Of a stretch of 7,644 nt of DNA, positions 1 through 5,306 are shown in pieces. Where the stretch lies: NCBI GenBank assembly GCA_041859375.1, contig JBHEKP010000030.1, positions 1-7,644 of the forward strand, read 5' to 3'. The position numbers and the translations under genes are program-made. Source of the stretch: JBHEKP01 sp041859375 (GTDB lineage Bacteria; Hydrogenedentota; Hydrogenedentia; Hydrogenedentales; CAITNO01). The notes beneath the pieces are model-generated. The model saw nothing but the letters and a program-made list of their open reading frames with translations. It was not told the DNA's origin and did no database searches. The number at the start of each line of letters is the position of its first letter. Within the stretch, counting starts at the first letter, position 1.

Positions 1-1
1 C

Positions 2-229
2 AGCGGATCCTTCGAGGTGATCAAGCGGTACATCGCCGACGGCATGGGGGTGTCCTTCCTGCCCGAGGCGGTGATTGCGTCCCGCGACCGTAGCCTGGCC
101 GCCGTGGCCATGGAGGGCCTGCCGGAGATAGAGATTGGCGTGATTTGGCGGCGGGGCGCCTATCTGGGCCGGACGGCGCGGGAATTCCTGGCGTTGCTGC
201 GGAAGAGCAAAGGCGCGAAGGATGAATGA
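2..229 (+). CDS. LysR-type transcriptional regulator, C-terminal fragment
   Basis: Only the last 75 residues are in the window; the reading frame is open to the left edge, so the gene begins upstream. The visible part fits the end of a LysR substrate-binding domain: a 'SFEVIKRYIADGMGVSFLPE' stretch, matching the family pattern of a helix followed by G-x-G-x-x-x-L-P, then beta strands with 'IGVIWRRGAYL', and a closing helix 'TAREFLALLRK'. LysR proteins bind DNA through an N-terminal helix-turn-helix, which lies outside the window, and sense a small ligand with this C-terminal domain. The ligand and target genes cannot be read from this fragment. The next gene is convergent, so any divergent target would lie off the left edge. 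The family call is fairly safe from the motif, although the diagnostic N-terminus is not visible. Confidence 0.8.
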   Translation, partial: SGSFEVIKRYIADGMGVSFLPEAVIASRDRSLAAVAMEGLPEIEIGVIWRRGAYLGRTAREFLALLRKSKGAKDE

Positions 230-249
230 CCGTCGCAGGGGTGGGAGGA

Positions 250-285
250 TGGACGAGACGGACCCAGTGGACAATATGGACGGGG
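250..285. repeat. Degenerate 9-bp-period tandem repeat (TGGACNNNN x4)
   Basis: Four consecutive 9-bp units begin at 250, 259, 268 and 277. Each starts with TGGAC, or CGGAC in the second unit, followed by four variable bases. The period is exact across all four units. The array lies between the LysR stop and the palindromic element and has no convincing coding role. It resembles short intergenic tandem repeats seen in PVC-type genomes, but that comparison is from memory. Confidence 0.6.
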
Positions 286-301
286 AAGGAGATGAAGGCT
301 C

Positions 302-360
302 AACATCCCCCTAAATCCCCCTTCAAAGGGGGACTTAAGAGGGGGCGTCAAAGGGATGTT
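302..360. repeat. 59-bp near-palindromic interspersed element, possible bidirectional terminator
   Basis: Outer arms AACATCCC (302-309) and GGGATGTT (353-360) are perfect inverted repeats. Inside them a second perfect stem pairs CCCCCTT (317-323) with AAGGGGG (326-332) across a 2-nt loop. Flanking runs CCCCCT (307-312) and AGGGGG (340-345) extend the symmetry imperfectly. Elements with the 'ccccctaaatccccctt' core are known as dispersed, non-coding palindromic repeats in many bacteria; the family assignment here is from memory. It sits at the convergent 3' ends of the LysR and CFI-box genes and could fold at the end of both transcripts. No U-tract follows the stem, so a classical intrinsic terminator is not shown. 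Its right end overlaps the CFI-box coding sequence. Confidence 0.7.
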
Positions 361-989
361 TTGCGGGATTTGTGTTTTCTGGCGCGGGCCACGGCGACGA
401 TGAGAACGAATGCGGGCAGGAATGCCCACACCCATCCGGGCATGGAAACCAGCACAAGCACGGGCACCAACGCCATGCGGATGAGGGCCGCCGCCCAGGG
501 GGTCTGGGCCACCCAGTCGGCCACGGGCGGGCTCAGCCGGTAGTAGGCGTCCACCAGCGCCGTGCCTGCGGCCCCGGCGAGCAGCCGGTCGTCACGGAAA
601 AGGCGAAGCCGGTCAATCTGCGGCGCGAGGGGCGTGCCATAGGCGGCGGTGGCGATAAAGCAGGGGCTGTCGGCCTGGGAAATACCCAGGATGCCCAAGG
701 CGCCCAACACCACCGCGGCGACCCCGCCGTAGAAAATCCAAATGTTGTCATAATCGACATATTCCGGTTCACCCTCACCTTCGCCTTCACCCTCCCCCTC
801 CCCCTCTCCCTCACCTTCGCCTTCGCCTTCACCTTCTCCCTCGCCTTCGCCCTCATAGGCCTTGGCCTGTTCGGCGTACTGTTCGAGGGTTTGCCTCAGC
901 AGCCAGGACATGTTTTCCGCCCCGGCAAAACGCGCGGGGAGAAGGGCGGCCACCAGCAAAAGGCACATGAGGGGGATATGGGAACGCAT
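348..989 (-). CDS. CFI-box C-terminal domain membrane protein with Glu-Gly repeat
   Basis: 213 residues. The start at 989 is chosen because AGGAG lies 8 nt upstream and it begins a clear signal peptide (residues 1 to about 24); the frame extends 18 codons further up without a ribosome site. After a short helix comes a 29-residue alternating Glu-Gly tract (46-74), a hydrophobic segment (about 83-103), and the CFI-box region from C110. It opens with CFIATAAYG, then a 'LRLFRDDRLL' helix and 'YYRLSPPVADW', which are the hallmarks of the CFI-box-CTERM domain. It ends with further hydrophobic helices (about 160-204) and a basic tail, KHKSRK. The likely topology is an acidic extracytoplasmic spacer anchored by membrane helices. 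The function of the CFI-box is unknown to me; a role as a surface or membrane anchor module is inference. The last three codons and the stop lie in the palindromic repeat, so the native C-terminus may have been replaced. Confidence 0.82.
   Translation of the reverse strand: MRSHIPLMCLLLVAALLPARFAGAENMSWLLRQTLEQYAEQAKAYEGEGEGEGEGEGEGEGEGEGEGEGEGEGEPEYVDYDNIWIFYGGVAAVVLGALGILGISQADSPCFIATAAYGTPLAPQIDRLRLFRDDRLLAGAAGTALVDAYYRLSPPVADWVAQTPWAAALIRMALVPVLVLVSMPGWVWAFLPAFVLIVAVARARKHKSRKTSL
768..854 (-). repeat. Hexanucleotide-coded Glu-Gly tract, E(GE)14
   Basis: 29 codons alternate Glu and Gly without interruption (15 Glu, 14 Gly), followed by Pro-Glu. The DNA is not a pure hexamer repeat. By my count Gly uses GGT five times, GGC five times, GGG twice and GGA twice, and Glu uses GAA eight times and GAG seven. 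This codon scatter suggests that the dipeptide pattern is kept by selection or is old, not a fresh slippage product. Tract length may still vary between strains. Confidence 0.9.
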
Positions 990-1052
990 CACGGAAACTC
1001 CTGTAATCCTGAAACTGAAGCACCGGGCACGGCACGTCCACAAGCCACAACT

Positions 1053-1080
1053 ATACTACCACGGAGGGGATGATTTGTAA
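1053..1080 (-). promoter_or_regulatory. Weak candidate promoter of the CFI-box gene
   Basis: On the minus strand TTACAA (1080-1075) and TAGTAT (1058-1053) are 16 bp apart. They match the sigma-70 boxes TTGACA and TATAAT at 3 and 4 of 6 positions. Transcription would begin near 1046 and leave a leader of about 57 nt, which carries the AGGAG ribosome site. The match is weak and the sigma-factor preference of this organism is unknown. Confidence 0.25.
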
Positions 1081-1275
1081 CCACGGAACACATGGAAAGG
1101 AGAAAGGGAAGAAGCGGCCGCAAAAGGCACGGTGGAAACAAGAAGAACGGGAAGGAATAGGGAAAAGAAACGAATATAGACAAAAAGATTGGCCGCAAAA
1201 GGCACAAGAAACACAAAGGGGAAGGAAGAAAAGAGATTGACCACGGAAGAAACTGAACACACTGAAAGGGAAGGA
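1057..1275. repeat. Purine-rich mosaic of short intergenic repeats in the 990-1291 gene gap
   Basis: The 302-bp gap between the CFI-box and DUF481 genes holds no credible gene. From 1081 to 1280 the plus strand is about 80% purine (41 pyrimidines in 200 bases by my count). It is built from repeated modules. CCACGGA occurs at 1059, 1081 and 1241. GGCCGCAAAAGGCAC is repeated exactly at 1116-1130 and 1191-1205. GGGAAGGA closes modules at 1149-1156, 1219-1226 and 1268-1275, with a near copy at 1106. 'gaacacactga' near 1255 recurs at the window's right end. Short open frames here are low-complexity and lack ribosome sites. Seen from the minus strand it is a pyrimidine-rich 3' trailer of the DUF481 transcript. 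No terminator hairpin was seen. Confidence 0.6.
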
Positions 1276-1291
1276 GGATATTTATTGGGGG

Positions 1292-2305
1292 TTAGAAATC
1301 GACGCCGACGGCGGCGCTTGTGGAGGCGTTCCAGCGGCGGTATCCTGAGAAGACGGGATCGTTCATCCAGTCAAGGCGGAAGTCGAGGCGGAGGTGAAGC
1401 CGCCCGGAGAGGGGGATGCGCAGGGTGCTTTCGCCGCGCGCCGTGATGTCATCAACATCATCGAGGGATGGGTACAGGGAGAGGGTGCTGGTGAGTGTGG
1501 TGCTGTTTTTGAACCGGGCATAGTGGCGGAGGCCGAGGTGCAGGCCCGGATCGGTGTCGTATTCCACCGCGCCGCCGTCCTCCCAGCGCTCGCGGGCGAC
1601 AGCAACCCCCAGGTATCCCGCGAACGCGGTGTCGGCGGGGGGGACAAACTGGTGGAACAGGCCGAGGGTGAGCCGCCCGCCGAAATCAAGGGCGCGGTCC
1701 GCGTCCCGCCCGAAATCGAGGCGGGCGTAGGGCGCGGCCCAGCGGTCCCCCGCACCCTCCAGAAAGAGGCCGCCCTCCGCGAAGCCCGGAATCTCCCCGT
1801 CATCGCCCGGTGCGGCGCGCAATCCAACGCCCCAGTCGAGGCCGTCGCCCCCGCCCACGGCGCCGGCGCGCAGTTCGGGTTCGAGCCGGTCCCGGTCGCC
1901 CGCGGCGGCGCGGACGCCCGCCCCGACAGACACGGCGGGGGGCGCGCCGGATTCAGCCGCGGCGGGAATGGGCATGATTTCCCGCACCTCGGCCAGGTCC
2001 ACGGGGAAGGGGGCCTCTCCGCTGAGGGGGGCCACCATGGTCCTTCCCTCCACGACGACGAAACGCCCGTAGACGGCGGGCTGATCCTTTCGGGAGATGA
2101 CCTGGTTCTTTTCGGTGGCGAGGCTTTTGACGGTGTCGAGGGGGGTCATCATCTGCCCGGAGAGCTGGGTGCGGAAGACAAGGGTGCCCGCCACGGCGCG
2201 CACCAGCGTGCCGGAGAGGGTTTCCCCGTTGTTGAGCACCGCGATGTCGGCGGCGGCCTGGCGGCAAAGCAACAGCGCCGCTATGAGCAGCACAACCCGT
2301 TTCAT
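1292..2305 (-). CDS. DUF481 (YdiY-like) outer-membrane beta-barrel protein
   Basis: 337 residues. The start at 2305 gives a textbook signal peptide (MKRVVLLIAALLL then AAA|D near residues 19/20); the frame runs further upstream but only over the promoter and the divergent gene. Residues about 20-110 match the DUF481 N-terminal region: 'VLNNGETLSGTLV', a 'GTLVFRTQLSG' strand pair and 'VKSLAT'. A low-complexity Ala/Gly/Pro linker follows. The C-terminal half has alternating strands ('LHLGLRHYARF', 'LTSTLSLYPSLDD', 'LHLRLDFRLDWMNDP') and ends in VGVDF, with a terminal Phe as expected for outer-membrane barrels. Family members such as E. coli YdiY are salt- or acid-induced outer-membrane proteins of unknown biochemical role. 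The gene is divergent from the lipoprotein gene. No Shine-Dalgarno sequence is seen before the ATG, unlike its neighbours. Confidence 0.8.
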   Translation of the reverse strand: MKRVVLLIAALLLCRQAAADIAVLNNGETLSGTLVRAVAGTLVFRTQLSGQMMTPLDTVKSLATEKNQVISRKDQPAVYGRFVVVEGRTMVAPLSGEAPFPVDLAEVREIMPIPAAAESGAPPAVSVGAGVRAAAGDRDRLEPELRAGAVGGGDGLDWGVGLRAAPGDDGEIPGFAEGGLFLEGAGDRWAAPYARLDFGRDADRALDFGGRLTLGLFHQFVPPADTAFAGYLGVAVARERWEDGGAVEYDTDPGLHLGLRHYARFKNSTTLTSTLSLYPSLDDVDDITARGESTLRIPLSGRLHLRLDFRLDWMNDPVFSGYRRWNASTSAAVGVDF

Positions 2306-2314
2306 GCTATAGTG

Positions 2315-2344
2315 ATCGTACCGCCCCGGCGGGGCGCTTGTAAA
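2315..2344 (-). promoter_or_regulatory. Candidate promoter of the DUF481 gene, implying a leaderless mRNA
   Basis: On the minus strand TTTACA (2344-2339, 5 of 6 to TTGACA) is followed after 18 bp by TACGAT (2320-2315, 4 of 6 to TATAAT). Only nine bases separate the -10 box from the ATG at 2305, so transcription would start at or within about 3 nt of the initiation codon. This fits the absence of a ribosome site there. It is an inference from box similarity only. Confidence 0.35.
2322..2336. promoter_or_regulatory. GC-rich inverted repeat in the divergent DUF481/lipoprotein intergenic region
   Basis: CGCCCC (2322-2327) and GGGGCG (2331-2336) are perfect 6-bp arms with a 3-bp spacer. They sit wholly within the 18-bp spacer of the candidate DUF481 promoter. 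A protein bound here would block that promoter and could also affect the divergent lipoprotein gene. In a G+C-rich genome such a repeat can arise by chance. Confidence 0.35.
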
Positions 2345-2438
2345 CAATTCCGGCAAAAATGCCCGCCCCGGTTGCGGCGGATTCCGGTTTGGGGGTACCC
2401 TTTCCGGCACGGTTTGCGGCAAAAAAGGCAGGAAGAAC

Positions 2439-3032
2439 ATGAGCAAAAACATATGTCTGGCGGCGCTTTGCGCCGCGGTGATCGCGGTGGCGGGGTGCAT
2501 ACCGACGGAAACGCCCGCGCCCAAGGCGGAGCCGAAACCCCTTGCGGGCCCCGGGGCGGCGGACACCGGGACCAAGCCGGAAACAAAGCCGGTGGACACG
2601 GTTTCCCAGACCACGCCGGAGGGCGCGGTCCGGTCCACGCTGAAGGTGGACCCCACCGCCAAGCCGAACACCAGCGTGAAGGTGACCCCGCGCGCCGAAG
2701 GCGGCTTCGACGTGGAGGGCACCTTCAACCTGCGGGCGGTGCTGGCGCCGGAGACGCCGGGCAAATGGCGTCTGAAGGGGGAATTCTCCATGCGCGAAAC
2801 GGATTTGGCGGTGGGCGAGCCCATGGTGGCCCCCGTTCAGGACGTCACCCTCGGCGGGGGGATGCAGGCGGTTTCGGGGGACGGCACGTCGTTCATGATT
2901 GTGATCCCCGTGCGGCCGCCCGCCGCGCAGGCGCCGGAGACGGACCCGGTGCGGCCCCTGCCGCTGGACTTCGCCTTTGACGCGCCGGAAGGCGCGCATT
3001 TCAACATCACCTACGCCCAGATGCCCCAATAG
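2439..3032 (+). CDS. Predicted lipoprotein of unknown function
   Basis: 197 residues, start ATG at 2439 behind an AGGA at 2430-2433. Residues 1-20 form a lipoprotein signal: a Lys near the start, a hydrophobic core and the lipobox V17-A-G-C20, so Cys20 is the probable lipidation site. A Pro/Lys/Thr-rich linker (about 21-60) follows. The remainder is rich in strand-forming and Gly/Pro residues, with 'VKVTPRAEGGFDVEGTFNLRA', read in two parts, and 'WRLKGEFSM', suggesting a small beta-sandwich-like domain on the periplasmic side. I recognise no catalytic motif and no named family. It is divergent from the DUF481 outer-membrane gene and 75 bp upstream of rsmA, so it may share envelope-related regulation with the former or a transcript with the latter. 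It is a hypothetical protein apart from the lipid anchor. Confidence 0.72.
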   Translation: MSKNICLAALCAAVIAVAGCIPTETPAPKAEPKPLAGPGAADTGTKPETKPVDTVSQTTPEGAVRSTLKVDPTAKPNTSVKVTPRAEGGFDVEGTFNLRAVLAPETPGKWRLKGEFSMRETDLAVGEPMVAPVQDVTLGGGMQAVSGDGTSFMIVIPVRPPAAQAPETDPVRPLPLDFAFDAPEGAHFNITYAQMPQ

Positions 3033-3033
3033 G

Positions 3034-3075
3034 GGGCGTTGCGCAAGAGGCGGGGCAACGGGGCGGGCAACGCCC
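3034..3075 (+). promoter_or_regulatory. Inverted repeat with two competing right arms between the lipoprotein gene and rsmA
   Basis: GGGCGTTGC (3034-3042), two bases after the lipoprotein stop, pairs perfectly with GCAACGCCC (3067-3075) across 24 nt. A shorter copy of the right arm, GCAACG (3055-3060), could instead pair with CGTTGC (3037-3042). The two stems are mutually exclusive. The rsmA ribosome site lies about 20 nt downstream and is not sequestered. No U-run follows, so this is not a standard terminator; transcript processing or attenuation is possible but unproven. Confidence 0.4.
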
Positions 3076-3107
3076 GGAGCATTCCCCGAACCGGACAGGA
3101 ATCCACC

Positions 3108-4034
3108 GTGACAGAAAGCGACGACAACACCCCGCTGAAGGCCCCGAAACTGCGCGAGCTGTGCCAGAAGTACAACATCCGCTTCAAGAAGGGGCTGGGC
3201 CAGAACCTGCTGCTGGACGACAACATCAACGCGATCATGGTGGAGGCCGCGGGGCTGACCCGGGAGGATCGGGTGGTGGAGGTGGGTCCGGGGCTGGGGG
3301 CGCTGACGCGGCGGCTCTGCCGCAAGGCGGGGCAGCTTCTTTCGGTGGAGATTGACGCGTCGTTCATGCCCTGCCTGGAGGACCAGTTCGGGGCGATGCC
3401 GAACGTGCGCCTGTTCCGGGGCGACATCCTCAACCACAGCCTTGTGGAACTGGTGAACGAGTACATTCCGGGGGACGGCCCCCTGAAGATGGTGGCAAAC
3501 CTTCCCTATTACATCACCACGCCGATTCTGTTCCATTTCCTGGACGCGCCGATTCATTTCCGGCGGCTGGTGGTGATGCTCCAGCTTGAGGTGGGCGAGC
3601 GGCTGGTGGCGGCGGTGGGCACTGCGGAATACGGCGTGCTGACGGTGGCGGGGCACCTGCACGGCACGGTGGACCTGGTGCACCGCGTGCCCGCGTCCTG
3701 CTTTCTGCCCCGGCCGCAGGTGGACAGCTGCATAGTGCGGTTCCGCTGCCCGGAGACCCCGGCGCTGCCGGGGCCGGAGATGCGCTTTGTGATGAAGGTG
3801 GTGCGGGCGGCGTTCAGCCAGCGGCGCAAGACGCTGCGCAACGCGCTGACCAACTCGGGCGCCTTCGGCGCGCCGAAGGAGGCGGTGCTGGACGCGCTGG
3901 ACACGGTGGGGATAGACCCCGGCCGGCGCGCCCAGACGGTGGCCCCCGGCGAATTCATCCGGCTGGCGGCGGCCATCCGGGAGCGGATTCCGGCGGCCCC
4001 GGCGGCGGAGCCGGAGGGGCGGGACGGGGAATAG
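3108..4034 (+). CDS. rsmA: 16S rRNA dimethyladenosine transferase RsmA (KsgA)
   Basis: 308 residues. The enzyme uses S-adenosylmethionine to dimethylate the two adjacent adenosines in the 3'-terminal hairpin of 16S rRNA, a late step in small-subunit maturation. The GTG at 3108 is chosen because AGGA (3097-3100) lies 7 nt upstream and the protein then has a family-like N-terminus; the frame continues upstream to a TTG at 3039 without support. Visible motifs in order are KKGLGQNLL (27-35, family K-x-FGQNFL), the SAM-binding EVGPGLG (58-64), the acidic EID after the second strand (81-83), GDIL (105-108), the catalytic NLPY (131-134), 'LEVGERL', 'CFLPRPQVDS' and 'AFSQRRKTLRNAL'. The family's Phe in FGQNFL is Leu here. 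A short Ala/Pro/Glu tail ends the protein. It appears to lead an operon with the next two genes. Confidence 0.95.
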   Translation: MTESDDNTPLKAPKLRELCQKYNIRFKKGLGQNLLLDDNINAIMVEAAGLTREDRVVEVGPGLGALTRRLCRKAGQLLSVEIDASFMPCLEDQFGAMPNVRLFRGDILNHSLVELVNEYIPGDGPLKMVANLPYYITTPILFHFLDAPIHFRRLVVMLQLEVGERLVAAVGTAEYGVLTVAGHLHGTVDLVHRVPASCFLPRPQVDSCIVRFRCPETPALPGPEMRFVMKVVRAAFSQRRKTLRNALTNSGAFGAPKEAVLDALDTVGIDPGRRAQTVAPGEFIRLAAAIRERIPAAPAAEPEGRDGE

Positions 4035-4073
4035 GCGGACGGTGGTGTTGTTTTTCTTGTTTGGGAGACGCAC

Positions 4074-4454
4074 ATGGACAAGCCCCTTGCAGACAAACGG
4101 ATAGTGGTTGTGGACGACGACGCGGACATGCGCGCCGCGATCCGCGTGGTGCTCGCAGCGGCGGGCTGCGCCGTGGAGGAGGCGTCGAACGGCGAGGACG
4201 GGCTGCTGCTGGCGCAGAAGAGCCGCCCCGACGCGGTGCTGGCCGACCTGATGATGGAGGAAATCAACTCCGGCTGCGACCTCGCGCGCGCCCTGCGCGA
4301 CGGGGGCTACACGGGGGTGATCCTCCTGCTGAGCACGGCGGGCGAGCCCGTGAGCCGCAACATCGAGCCCGGCGCCTACGGGCTGGACGGCATCCTGCAG
4401 AAGCCGGTGCCGCCCGCGGCGCTGCTGGACGCGCTGCGCGCGCGGCTCGGGTAA
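4074..4454 (+). CDS. Stand-alone response-regulator receiver domain protein
   Basis: 126 residues, essentially a single receiver domain with no output domain. The acidic pocket is D14-D15-D16 after the first strand, the phosphoacceptor is D58 in VLADLMM, the switch Ser/Thr is S87 or T88 in LLLSTAG, and the conserved Lys is K110 followed by P111. All catalytic positions are therefore present and phosphorylation by a histidine kinase is expected. After D58 the usual MMP-x-x-x-G becomes MMEEINSG, losing the common Pro. GGGAGA lies just before the ATG. The gene starts 39 bp after rsmA and ends 9 bp before the hydrolase gene, so all three are probably co-transcribed. No histidine kinase is in the window, so its partner is unknown. 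CheY/Spo0F-like relay to another protein is the likeliest mode, by inference from its single-domain form. Confidence 0.9.
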   Translation: MDKPLADKRIVVVDDDADMRAAIRVVLAAAGCAVEEASNGEDGLLLAQKSRPDAVLADLMMEEINSGCDLARALRDGGYTGVILLLSTAGEPVSRNIEPGAYGLDGILQKPVPPAALLDALRARLG

Positions 4455-4463
4455 GGGGGGCGC

Positions 4464-5306
4464 ATGGCGGCGCGCCCGGTCCCGCTCGACCTGCCCGGCA
4501 GGTGCGGCGGACTGCGCGTTTGGGACTACGGGGGCGACGGCCCCCCCCTGCTGCTCTGCCACTGTGCGGGCACGTGCGGCCGGATTTGGGAACCGGTCAT
4601 TACCCGGCTGCAACACCCCTTCCGCGCGCTGGCGCTGGATTTCCGCGGCCACGGCGACTCGGCCAAGCCGGAGGACCGGCACTGCTACCGCTGGGAGGGC
4701 TTCGCGGAGGACGTGCTGGATGCGGCGGAGGCGCTGCGCCTGGGACCGGAGGCCTTTGCGGCGGGCCATTCCGGGGGCGGGGTGGCGGTGACGCTGGCGC
4801 GCATGGCGCGTCCGGACCTTTTCGGGGGCATCGCGCTGGTGGACGCCATTCTGGCCCCTTCCTGGTTTTTCCCCGAGGCAAGCCCGCTGGCGGCGGGCGC
4901 GCGGAGGCGGAAGCACGCCTTCGCGAGCCGCGCGGAGGCGCGGCAGCGGCTGCACCACAAGTACCCCCACGACCTGTGGCACGGCGAGGCCTTTGAGGCC
5001 TACCTGGACCACGGGTTTGACGCGCTTCCCGGCGGCGGAGTGGCGCTGAAATGCCCCGGCCGCATCGAGGCGCTGTTTTACGAGGCGGGCTCCACGGAGG
5101 GGATTTTGAACCGGCTGGAGACGCTGGCCCTGCCGCTGCTGCTGGTCACCGGCGCGAACAGCTACATGAGGGAGCACGTGGCCGGCCAGCACCGGCTCGC
5201 GCCGGAGGGGTCACGGATGGAGGTGCTGCCGGACACGGGCCATTTCCCGCCGCAGGAGCAGCCCGACGCGGTGGCGCGGCTGTTTGACGGCTGGTTCGGC
5301 GCTTAA
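4464..5306 (+). CDS. Alpha/beta-fold hydrolase
   Basis: 280 residues, the usual size for a single-domain alpha/beta hydrolase. Motifs visible are an oxyanion-loop HCAG at 33-36 in place of the common H-G-x-P, D-F-R-G-H-G-D-S at 59-66, the nucleophile elbow G101-H-S103-G-G, and the catalytic His260 in DTGHFPP. Ser103 and His260 are clear; the acid is less certain, because the strand that normally ends in G-x-x-D reads VTGANS (228-233). Asp127 after an earlier strand is an alternative, as in some dehalogenase-like members. The cap region contains 'LAAGARRRKHAFASR' and 'LKCPGRIEA', which recall a subgroup of uncharacterised hydrolases. The substrate cannot be named. The GGGGGG run before the ATG and the 9-bp gap point to coupling with the response-regulator gene. 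The stop abuts the stop of the convergent M28-like gene. Confidence 0.88.
   Translation: MAARPVPLDLPGRCGGLRVWDYGGDGPPLLLCHCAGTCGRIWEPVITRLQHPFRALALDFRGHGDSAKPEDRHCYRWEGFAEDVLDAAEALRLGPEAFAAGHSGGGVAVTLARMARPDLFGGIALVDAILAPSWFFPEASPLAAGARRRKHAFASRAEARQRLHHKYPHDLWHGEAFEAYLDHGFDALPGGGVALKCPGRIEALFYEAGSTEGILNRLETLALPLLLVTGANSYMREHVAGQHRLAPEGSRMEVLPDTGHFPPQEQPDAVARLFDGWFGA

Noticed and set aside
768..854. CRISPR or minisatellite reading of the hexamer tract
   Set aside because: There are no spacers, and the repeat is explained by the in-frame Glu-Gly codons of the CFI-box protein.
372..1073. Long open frame on the plus strand opposite the CFI-box gene
   Set aside because: Its translation is low-complexity His/Gly-rich and it mirrors the codon pattern of the real minus-strand gene, with no ribosome site or domain.
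1051..1262. Short overlapping minus-strand frames with Phe/Ser-rich translations
   Set aside because: They are translations of the pyrimidine-rich repeat tract, lack ribosome sites and resemble one another only because the DNA is repetitive.
1394..2980. Plus-strand 528-codon frame opposite the DUF481 gene
   Set aside because: Gly/Glu/Arg-rich composition without motifs. The minus-strand frame has a signal peptide, a DUF481 pattern and a terminal Phe.
3996..4060. Possible intrinsic terminator at the end of rsmA (CCCCGGC/GCCGG-A-GGGG stem and a T-rich stretch)
   Set aside because: The stem is imperfect and ends about 25 nt before the T-rich stretch, and the next gene follows after 39 bp in the same direction.
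2307..5192. 961-codon open frame on the minus strand across the lipoprotein, rsmA, receiver and hydrolase genes
   Set aside because: It is an Arg/His/Pro-rich shadow typical of G+C-rich DNA; the plus strand carries clear families with ribosome sites.
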